A stretch of DNA of 28,299 nt from a virus. The notes below the pieces were generated by a model. That model was given only the letters and a program-made list of their open reading frames with translations. It did not search any database and had not been told where the DNA came from. How positions within the stretch are numbered: position 1 is the stretch's first letter; each line of letters starts with the position of its first letter. Shown here piece after piece: positions 15,717 to 21,911 of the stretch. Both the position numbers and the translations under genes were made by a program. Where the stretch lies: positions 1 through 28,299 of the IMG/VR virus record IMGVR_UViG_3300001450_000031. One strand, given 5' to 3'.

Positions 15717-15738
15717 ATCTTTAATAAATATCTTTATT

Positions 15739-16326
15739 TTATTCTTTATGCATACTTTCGTACTTTTTTGTTAGGTCTTTTTCTAGGTTTGTAATTCTAG
15801 TATTAATCCTATCACGTACTTCTTTTGTATTTTCATTGCTCCAATCTTCTATTTTGCCAGATTCAGTGATATATCCCTTTCGATTTGTTTCACTAATAAA
15901 ATCGGCTGCAACTGATTTTAGGTCTTTCATATATGACTTGAAATTTTTAGTCATTATATCTTTTTCATAATCTTTATATTTACCCTTTATTTTAAGATCT
16001 GTTTCGTAAAAAATTCTACAATCCATACATTCACTATATAATTTCCAAAACATTTTATCTAGTTCTCCCTTCATTACCCTACTATTACACTTTGGGCAAA
16101 CTAATGGCATATGAACCTTATTTCTAACACTGTCTAATTTTGTAACTGTTTGTGTTATTCCGTTTTTTATTGTCCAAGTTTTTTTACCCTCAGTCCAAAC
16201 ATCACCTTCAACATGGTCTCCTTCATTATTACCATAACCTATTTGTATTTTTGTCTTGTTTCCAAACTTTTTTGTTGCAAGATTTCTCATTCTTTGAACT
16301 TTGTGTTCTGGAATATATTTTTTCAT
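15739..16326 (-). CDS. Zinc-ribbon protein of unknown function
   Basis: 195 residues. It starts MKKYIPEHKVQRMRNLATKK, which I recall from other marine phages. A four-Cys zinc ribbon is clear: CPKC (77-80) and CMDC (100-103), 19 residues apart. Before it lies a small beta domain (VEGDVWTEGKKTWTIKNGIT), after it a long Lys/Asp-rich helical tail. Zinc ribbons of this kind bind nucleic acid or act structurally; which applies here cannot be said. Start ATG with AAGGAG. It follows the 792-residue fusion by 14 nt and is probably co-transcribed. Confidence 0.75.
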   Translation of the reverse strand: MKKYIPEHKVQRMRNLATKKFGNKTKIQIGYGNNEGDHVEGDVWTEGKKTWTIKNGITQTVTKLDSVRNKVHMPLVCPKCNSRVMKGELDKMFWKLYSECMDCRIFYETDLKIKGKYKDYEKDIMTKNFKSYMKDLKSVAADFISETNRKGYITESGKIEDWSNENTKEVRDRINTRITNLEKDLTKKYESMHKE

Positions 16327-16340
16327 AACCTTTTCTCCTT

Positions 16341-18719
16341 TTAGAAAGTCATCATGCCAGCAATTTGATTTACTGGTGCAAATGCTCCTGTTAATTTATA
16401 CGTATTTCCTTTATATATAAAAACTAATCCTTCACTTGGAATTATAGTTTTAAATCCTCCTATTGAAGCAACCTTTTTTAGCTGTTGAGTCATTCTATTT
16501 AATTTTTTAAGGTCTCCACCTTTTCTAACATCACTAATTGCTTTTGCAACCTGTTTTCTGACGTTTTGAATTGCTTTGTCTGGGTTTGCAGCTAAAAAAC
16601 CCTCTACGTTTTTAAGTACTTCAGCACCTAGTTCAAAGAATATAGTTTCAAATGGTAGCATATTTTTCTTTACCTGGTCTGCGTGATTTAGTTTATCAAA
16701 ATCTTTAGCTTTGGCTAATATTGCTTCATCAGAAATTGTTTTTTTATCTAATCTAAAAGATTTATCAAAAAATGCCCAACGTTTAACCAATCCCATTTTA
16801 ATTGTATTATCAATACCTTTTATTTTTGTGTCAACAAAATTTTCCCACCATACTTGGTGATAATATGAAAAAGAATCTGAATCTTTCATTTTATATTTTT
16901 TCATAAGTTTACTTAATTTACTTAAAAAATATGGTTTTTTAGCTGAATAGTCTTGGTGAGGATTTATTTTAAGAATCTTTGGGCCTATAATAGAAAAGTT
17001 TTTTTGTACCGATTGATTTATTTGCGCAATCATTCCCGCAAGTATTCTTGCACCATCACTAACTGATCCAATTGCTGTACCTCCCTTATATTTTAATACA
17101 TTATGGAATTGTAAATATGGTGCGTCATAGGTAATTACGTTTGCAGATGCTGGAAACATGATTTCCATATTTACCCAATTGTTACCGTTATCAAATATTT
17201 TTTCTTGTTGTTTTAGATTAAGGCTTCCTATTGCTTTTTCAAGATCTTTCATTGCAAAAGTGAAGGCCTTTTCTATATTACCTCTACCTTTAAATTTTGA
17301 AGCAACTGCTTTGTAATCCATTCCTCCCTTTTTAAGGTCTCCAGTATTTCTAGCTGCTAGCATTTTACCGTTCCAACTTACAAATAGGTTTTGTCCATCT
17401 GTTTTTTCAGTTGCTGCTTTTTCTAGGTCAAGATTTCCTTGGAGTGCAAGGTCTATAATTTGTTTAAAGTCTCCAAAGGTTAAATTTCTATCATCAAAGG
17501 GGTGTGACATATGGCCATAGGCTCCTCCTTCTAATAATAATTGTTTTGCAATCCATTGTCCTAAATTTTCATTAGTAGTATTTACAGATATATTTTTTGG
17601 AAAAGAAACTTTTTTTCCTAGTTTTTGTTTTTTAAGGGTATTTTTAATATTGCTCATTTCTTTACTTTGTTTTATAGGTTCTTTTTTGGATTGCTTAATT
17701 GATTTTTCTGCCCCTAAGTACTCTATGAATTTAAACCCTGATTGTTGTGCTAAATATTTTGACCAACGTTTCCACCTATTATATGCTGCCGTACCAACTC
17801 TATCCTTTATATAATTTGTACCTCCAGATACATTAGCAGCTCCTGTTGCAGGTATACCAACAGGAAAATAAGATACACCGCCAGTGGGTCCATCAGGGTA
17901 TGCTGTTCCGTGTTGAAAAAATTCTTCTTCTGGTACAAGATAATTTAGTACATTCATACCTAACCTAAATGCCATTTTTTTAGTATCTGTCCTATATGAT
18001 TTTTGGGTACCATAAAAATATCTTGGACCATCATCAACACCCCTTTGGCCTGGTAAAGTGTTACTTGCTTCCTTTATTATTTTTTTCAAATCAGTTTTAA
18101 TAAAGAAATTTTCCATAACTTCATTAAGCTTTTCTAATTTATTTACTATGAGTTCATAGTTTTTAGTATGGCCAAATATTCCTTTAAATACCTTTGTCTT
18201 TTCTTTTTTATCTAAGTCTTTATCACCTAAAGCCTTTCTAATTGCAGTACCACTCATTTCACCATAACCAGGTACTGTTAGGCTTACGTGGGGAGCTATA
18301 TATGTATATGCACCATCCTTATATCCAACCTCAGCTTTACCTTTCCAAGGCCTAAAAAACTTACCACCTAATCTACTAGCATCTTTTTTACCAACAACAA
18401 ATACTGCAGCTGTAGTTTTAGCATCGTATTTTTTTAATATTTCTTCTGCTTTATATGTGTTTTTAACCTGTACTACTTTAGAAATTCCATATGATTTTAT
18501 TATTTTTTTCTTTTCAGCAAATGTAAATGGAGACTTAGGCAAATCAACCTTACCACTGGTTGCTACATATGCGTCTTTGAATTTAGAACTAACATGTTTA
18601 TATACTTCAGCATGATGTTTACCCATAGGTTGAAATCTACCAGGATATATAGCAACAACTGTTGTTATCTTTTTTTCTTCTAAAAGTATTTGATTTGCTA
18701 CCCACTTACCTAAACTCAT
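16341..18719 (-). CDS. Fusion: nucleotidylyltransferase + middle domain + RNA-ligase-like domain
   Basis: 792 residues. Domain 1 (about 17-200) is a HIGH-superfamily nucleotidylyltransferase (NMNAT/cytidylyltransferase type): VVAIYPGRFQPMGKHHAEVY (21-40), where the first His of HxGH is Gly, and GEMSGTAIRKAL (153-164) as the ISTxxR-type motif. Domain 2 (about 218-385) is unrecognised (RGVDDGPRYFYGTQKSYRTD). Domain 3 (about 398-792) has covalent nucleotidyltransferase motifs: motif I KTDGQN (K439 candidate nucleophile), a motif III-like NMEIMF (E519), motif IV EGLVFIYKG (E763) and motif V YKLTG (K775), fitting an RNA-ligase-like enzyme. The peptides LGKWVANQILLEE (3-15), KKIIKE|A (212-218) and LGQWIAKQLLLE|G (386-398) sit at domain edges and resemble gp21 sites. 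The start overlaps the kinase stop (ATGA). Confidence 0.8.
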   Translation of the reverse strand: MSLGKWVANQILLEEKKITTVVAIYPGRFQPMGKHHAEVYKHVSSKFKDAYVATSGKVDLPKSPFTFAEKKKIIKSYGISKVVQVKNTYKAEEILKKYDAKTTAAVFVVGKKDASRLGGKFFRPWKGKAEVGYKDGAYTYIAPHVSLTVPGYGEMSGTAIRKALGDKDLDKKEKTKVFKGIFGHTKNYELIVNKLEKLNEVMENFFIKTDLKKIIKEASNTLPGQRGVDDGPRYFYGTQKSYRTDTKKMAFRLGMNVLNYLVPEEEFFQHGTAYPDGPTGGVSYFPVGIPATGAANVSGGTNYIKDRVGTAAYNRWKRWSKYLAQQSGFKFIEYLGAEKSIKQSKKEPIKQSKEMSNIKNTLKKQKLGKKVSFPKNISVNTTNENLGQWIAKQLLLEGGAYGHMSHPFDDRNLTFGDFKQIIDLALQGNLDLEKAATEKTDGQNLFVSWNGKMLAARNTGDLKKGGMDYKAVASKFKGRGNIEKAFTFAMKDLEKAIGSLNLKQQEKIFDNGNNWVNMEIMFPASANVITYDAPYLQFHNVLKYKGGTAIGSVSDGARILAGMIAQINQSVQKNFSIIGPKILKINPHQDYSAKKPYFLSKLSKLMKKYKMKDSDSFSYYHQVWWENFVDTKIKGIDNTIKMGLVKRWAFFDKSFRLDKKTISDEAILAKAKDFDKLNHADQVKKNMLPFETIFFELGAEVLKNVEGFLAANPDKAIQNVRKQVAKAISDVRKGGDLKKLNRMTQQLKKVASIGGFKTIIPSEGLVFIYKGNTYKLTGAFAPVNQIAGMMTF

Positions 18720-19417
18720 GATTTTCTCAACTCCAATTCTTTTTTAATCCACTGTTTAGCTATGTGGTTTTGTAATGGTTTTTTTATGAATTTATTTGCT
18801 CCTTTTTTAACAACATCTGGAAACTCTTTTTTTTCTGAATTATCAACAACAAGCATATTACTTGAACCAAAAAGCGCTTGGAATTTACCCATATTGTTTT
18901 GTACGGCTTGCCAAGAACTTTTTACTAATTCTGATGGAAGTTTTCTATCTCTTTCAAAATTTCTTTGTAAAGCTACCTCAAGATCAGTGTTTACAAAAAT
19001 CATAAAACAGTCATAACCTACAGCTTGTAGTTTCTTTTTTTGTTTTGCTATGTTTCCATAGTTTTTACCTGTTCCATCTATAAGAAGGCCAAGCCTTCCA
19101 TTAATATAGTTTCTAAGGGCAGTGTCTCTAACCTGTTTACTTTTATTTCGCAGTATCATTGCAAGTTTATGGTCATCATTACTGAGCTTTGATATATCTT
19201 GGCTTAATCCCTTCATTTGTAAAAATGTTTCAAAGTACTTATCACTATTAACAGATTTTAATCCTTGAGCAGAAACGAATGGCATTTTCTCTGGCATTCC
19301 AAAAAGTGAAGATGCAGCATATGATTTACCACTACCAGGACCACCCGCAGTAAACACTGCTTTGAAAATACCTGGATCGTATACACCTTCGTTTAGTATA
19401 TCTTTTAATTTAATCAT
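18716..19417 (-). CDS. P-loop kinase (zeta-toxin/polynucleotide-kinase-like)
   Basis: 233 residues. After a short N-terminal peptide MIKLKDILNE|G, residues 18-32 give the strand and Walker A (FKAVFTAGGPGSGKS; GGPGSGKS 25-32). NSDK (57-60) offers a catalytic Asp, LLIDGTGKN (111-119) is the Walker B region, and RNFERDRKLP (152-161) is an Arg-rich lid. This is the AAA_33/zeta-toxin fold that phosphorylates nucleotides, nucleic-acid ends or UDP-sugars; substrate unknown. The peptide ahead of the fold matches the T4 capsid-targeting pattern (10 residues ending LNE|G). No Shine-Dalgarno. The next gene encodes an RNA-ligase-like domain, so a kinase plus ligase end-repair pair is possible. Confidence 0.82.
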   Translation of the reverse strand: MIKLKDILNEGVYDPGIFKAVFTAGGPGSGKSYAASSLFGMPEKMPFVSAQGLKSVNSDKYFETFLQMKGLSQDISKLSNDDHKLAMILRNKSKQVRDTALRNYINGRLGLLIDGTGKNYGNIAKQKKKLQAVGYDCFMIFVNTDLEVALQRNFERDRKLPSELVKSSWQAVQNNMGKFQALFGSSNMLVVDNSEKKEFPDVVKKGANKFIKKPLQNHIAKQWIKKELELRKS

Positions 19418-19421
19418 CTTA

Positions 19422-19430
19422 TATAAATAT
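19422..19430 (-). promoter_or_regulatory. Late-promoter-like motif 4 nt before the kinase start
   Basis: The minus strand reads CTATATTTATATAAG followed by the ATG at 19417. There is no Shine-Dalgarno, as at the terminase and at 21385. Confidence 0.4.
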
Positions 19431-19441
19431 AGAAATTTTCA

Positions 19442-19987
19442 CTATAATACCAATTTTCCACTTGACAATTTTATTTTTCCACTTGATAACTGGAGAAACG
19501 ATGGGGTTAGTAGTGTAAAATGGACGATTACATACACAAAAGTTGCTATCAAAGCTATACCACCGCCATTTGGTTCTATTGGGTCACAAAGTTTTACCCT
19601 AAGATTTGATATATCATTTTGGCTCCAAGTTTTACCCCAAGTATTGGTGGGTCCTCCAATTTCTAAGTTTTGTGCAGTGCCAGTAATATTAGATGTGAGT
19701 ATTGGTGAGGTAAAAGCTCCCGATGATTCGTGATGTAGTTTAGTATTAAATGTATTGGGATTACTACCGCCAGCAAGTTGACCATATGCATCTTCTATAA
19801 TAACACTTATTCCATTAACTGTTCCATAACTTGATAATATAGGTCCTCCGTCGTAGATTTCTACAGCAGCATAGGCTGAACTTTTACCTACATCTAAGTA
19901 AAAAGTAGATGTATTATCTATAATAGCGTTTTCACCTTGATACCCTCCATCTACGGTAGTAAATATAATTGTTCCTGTTGCTGGCAT
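19442..19987 (-). CDS. Unrecognised structural protein
   Basis: 181 residues starting MPATGTIIFTTVDGGYQGEN. It is beta-rich with many Gly/Ser/Thr (FYLDVGKSSAYAAVEIYDGG, LRVKLCDPIEPNGGG), like a virion surface or fibre-tip domain. After a hydrophobic stretch (IALIATFVYVIVHFTLL) it ends with a short duplicated unit LSSGKIKLSSGKLVL. No family named. Weak Shine-Dalgarno (GGAT). Its position between fibre genes and the kinase suggests a virion component. Confidence 0.6.
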   Translation of the reverse strand: MPATGTIIFTTVDGGYQGENAIIDNTSTFYLDVGKSSAYAAVEIYDGGPILSSYGTVNGISVIIEDAYGQLAGGSNPNTFNTKLHHESSGAFTSPILTSNITGTAQNLEIGGPTNTWGKTWSQNDISNLRVKLCDPIEPNGGGIALIATFVYVIVHFTLLTPSFLQLSSGKIKLSSGKLVL

Positions 19988-19990
19988 ATA

Positions 19991-20032
19991 TTATTTATCC
20001 GCAGATATTGTATATGTTGCTGTTACTGACAT
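19991..20032 (-). other. 13-codon micro-ORF in frame with the next gene
   Basis: The minus strand encodes MSVTATYTISADK then TAA, one codon short of the ATG at 19987 and in the same frame. The peptide looks like the beginning of a beta-rich phage structural protein. It may be a leader, an eroded gene start, or chance. Weak Shine-Dalgarno. It fills the only gap (51 nt) between the flanking genes. Confidence 0.25.
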
Positions 20033-20038
20033 GTCTTA

Positions 20039-20488
20039 TTAACTCGATGCGTTTAATACAAATGTTTTTTTAGTTGTTGTTTTACCTGAAGTAACTGCAA
20101 CCACAATTATTAAAGTATCAGTTGCATCAACACTTGCGGCAGCTGCATGTGTTATACTATTAATTTCTACTGTTGTTTTAGCTTGAGTTGTTGTTAAAGC
20201 GGGAAAAGGTGATGTTACTTTAGCATCATTTGTAGTTACTCTAGTTGAAAAAGATCCTGAAGCTGTTGTATATTCTTTTTTAAGAGATGCATAAGATCCT
20301 GAAGCTGCATCATTAGCATTTACTACGTCAGTTAAATCATCTATTGATGTTCTTAACATTTCCATTGCTTTCCATTCTGGATCTATTTGTATGTCTACAT
20401 CTCCAGTAAAGAATTTTTCTTCTGGTGATCCATCCTTTGATCCACCTGATCCAAATTTATCTGACGATTTTGTTTTTTGTCTTGCCAT
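20039..20488 (-). CDS. Small structural protein, Ser/Thr-rich
   Basis: 149 residues. Polar N-terminus (MARQKTKSSDKFGSGGSKDG) followed by EEKFFTGDVDIQIDPEWKAM and a helical stretch with SIDDLTDVVNANDAASGSYA, then a T/A/S-rich beta-prone tail (IVVAVTSGKTTTKKTFVLNA). Start ATG with AAGGG. Not recognised. It belongs to the run of small genes following the fibre cluster and is likely a virion or assembly factor. Confidence 0.6.
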   Translation of the reverse strand: MARQKTKSSDKFGSGGSKDGSPEEKFFTGDVDIQIDPEWKAMEMLRTSIDDLTDVVNANDAASGSYASLKKEYTTASGSFSTRVTTNDAKVTSPFPALTTTQAKTTVEINSITHAAAASVDATDTLIIVVAVTSGKTTTKKTFVLNASS

Positions 20489-20499
20489 TTATATAACCC

Positions 20500-21072
20500 T
20501 TATTTTCTTTTTGAAAGTACTTTAACCACCGTATCTATAACTTGGCCAGATTCATTTACTGGGTTGTTTCTAACATATTCTGCTATAATATTATTTACCT
20601 TATTTCTTTTTATAGAAAGATTATTTATATTTATGTTTTCTTTTATTAACATCTTTAATATATTTACAACATGTTGTTTTTCAGATAATGTTATTTTCTT
20701 TTCTTTTATTCCTGATACCTTTACTTTTGGACCAGAAGATTCTACTATTCTATCTTTGCTTGGTTGAGACTTTACTTCTACAGTTACAGACTTAGATTTC
20801 TCCACAGAAAAATCACTTTCCCATGGTATAAAATATGTATCTTCAGCTATTACTTCTAATTTTATATTTCCACTTATGGATTCACCAATGATGCCCTTAA
20901 GTTTTTTTATTGGCACAGTACATTTTCCGTCAGAAGTTACCTTACCGTTAAAAAGCAAACTATAATCTGCTGTTTCTACGACTAATCTAGCCTTTGTTTT
21001 TGTCAAACTTGCACCAGTTAGATTTATGTCACATTCAAATATCTCTGTTTTATCTGTATATAGTTTATACAT
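20500..21072 (-). CDS. Conserved small phage protein, unrecognised
   Basis: 190 residues. The N-terminal half is a beta domain: MYKLYTDKTEIFECDINLTG, KARLVVETADYSLLFNGKV, CTVPIKKLKGIIGES, KLEVIAEDTYFIPWESDF. The C-terminal part is helical (LSEKQHVVNILKMLIKENIN). I recall similar proteins in marine T4-like genomes, without function. The start ATG has GGAG and overlaps the end of the preceding gene by 8 nt, indicating coupled translation with it. Confidence 0.68.
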   Translation of the reverse strand: MYKLYTDKTEIFECDINLTGASLTKTKARLVVETADYSLLFNGKVTSDGKCTVPIKKLKGIIGESISGNIKLEVIAEDTYFIPWESDFSVEKSKSVTVEVKSQPSKDRIVESSGPKVKVSGIKEKKITLSEKQHVVNILKMLIKENININNLSIKRNKVNNIIAEYVRNNPVNESGQVIDTVVKVLSKRK

Positions 21073-21385
21073 GTATGTTCTCCGCTTTTAGTTTAGCTTT
21101 TATATCTTTAATTATCATCTCAACATCTTCTATATCTATTTTTATGTCTTCCTTTACAACTTTGGAACCATCATATATCTTAATTCCTTTTTTACGCATG
21201 ATAAGGTGTATAAGTCTTTTCTTTTTCTTTGGTTCAAGTTTATCAACCTTCTTTTTTATACCAGTTGAACTTGTATCTCCTTTTGTGATTTCTTCAATTA
21301 GTTCTACATCACTCCATGTAAAACCATTGTCGTTCCAAAAAAAGTTTGCATTATTCCACTTTATTTTAGTATTAAATTGTGCCAT
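21065..21385 (-). CDS. Conserved small phage protein, unrecognised
   Basis: 106 residues starting MAQFNTKIKWNNANFFWNDN with a tryptophan-rich GFTWSDVELIEEI segment, a basic stretch (VDKLEPKKKKRLIHLIMRKK) and an acidic helical end (DIEDVEMIIKDIKAKLKAEN). The W-N-N-A-x-F-x-W-N-D start is familiar from marine phage tail/virion gene neighbourhoods. No Shine-Dalgarno; the ATG is abutted by the motif at 21387-21395. Confidence 0.68.
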   Translation of the reverse strand: MAQFNTKIKWNNANFFWNDNGFTWSDVELIEEITKGDTSSTGIKKKVDKLEPKKKKRLIHLIMRKKGIKIYDGSKVVKEDIKIDIEDVEMIIKDIKAKLKAENIHV

Positions 21386-21386
21386 A

Positions 21387-21395
21387 TATAAATAT
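21387..21395 (-). promoter_or_regulatory. Late-promoter-like motif abutting a start codon
   Basis: The minus strand reads TGATATTTATAT directly before the ATG at 21385. No Shine-Dalgarno. This is the clearest case of the motif touching a start codon. Confidence 0.4.
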
Positions 21396-21429
21396 CATTT
21401 TCTACACTATTATTATTAGTTATTTATTT

Positions 21430-21900
21430 TTATTCTTCAGGGTCTTCAGTTTCCCAAAAAGATGATGAGTTAGGTGATACTTCTGTTATTTCAAAGCCAT
21501 TAGACCCAGAGTTATAGCAATAATAACCTAGTGAATCATCTGATTTTACAAATTCTACATAACCAATCATTGTTGGTCCTGAAAATTCTCTTCTGATCCA
21601 GTTTTTTATTGTTCCAGTAGACACCTTTGTTTTTAAATCTGCAAAAGAAGTAGACATAAACCCTGAATGTGGGTTATTAAAAAATATAGCATCACTATCA
21701 TCTAATTCTGCAGACTCTACGCCATCCTCTATAACTACACTAACAGCTATATTTTTAGACGTTATTTTTCCACAATACCTAAATACACAATCCCAATGGT
21801 ATAATTTATAATTTCCAAATTCTCTAACTAGGTTTTCGCCATTCCAAGCAATCAATTTGTTATCTATATATTCCGTTTTTAGTTCATTGTATGTTGCCAT
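21430..21900 (-). CDS. Unrecognised protein after the fibre genes
   Basis: 156 residues, MATYNELKTEYIDNKLIAWN onward, with KLYHWDCVFRYCG (two Cys), a charged middle (IEDGVESAELDDSDAIFFNN), IKNWIRREFSGP, YYCYNSGSNGFEI and an acidic end (FWETEDPEE). It looks like a small globular alpha/beta protein. Family unknown. Start ATG with TAGGAG, 11 nt after the 583-residue gene. It could be a fibre assembly chaperone or a minor virion protein, since such genes often follow fibres; that is only positional reasoning. Confidence 0.6.
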   Translation of the reverse strand: MATYNELKTEYIDNKLIAWNGENLVREFGNYKLYHWDCVFRYCGKITSKNIAVSVVIEDGVESAELDDSDAIFFNNPHSGFMSTSFADLKTKVSTGTIKNWIRREFSGPTMIGYVEFVKSDDSLGYYCYNSGSNGFEITEVSPNSSSFWETEDPEE

Positions 21901-21911
21901 ATTTAATTCTC

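Noticed and set aside
503-21395. Plus-strand TATAAATA as true T4-type late promoters
   Set aside because: They would point away from every supportable gene and give only antisense RNA. Their placement right before minus-strand genes fits a minus-strand role better, though antisense use is not excluded.
20994-21419. 141-codon open frame on the plus strand
   Set aside because: Antisense shadow of two well-supported minus-strand genes; composition Phe/Ile/Ser only.
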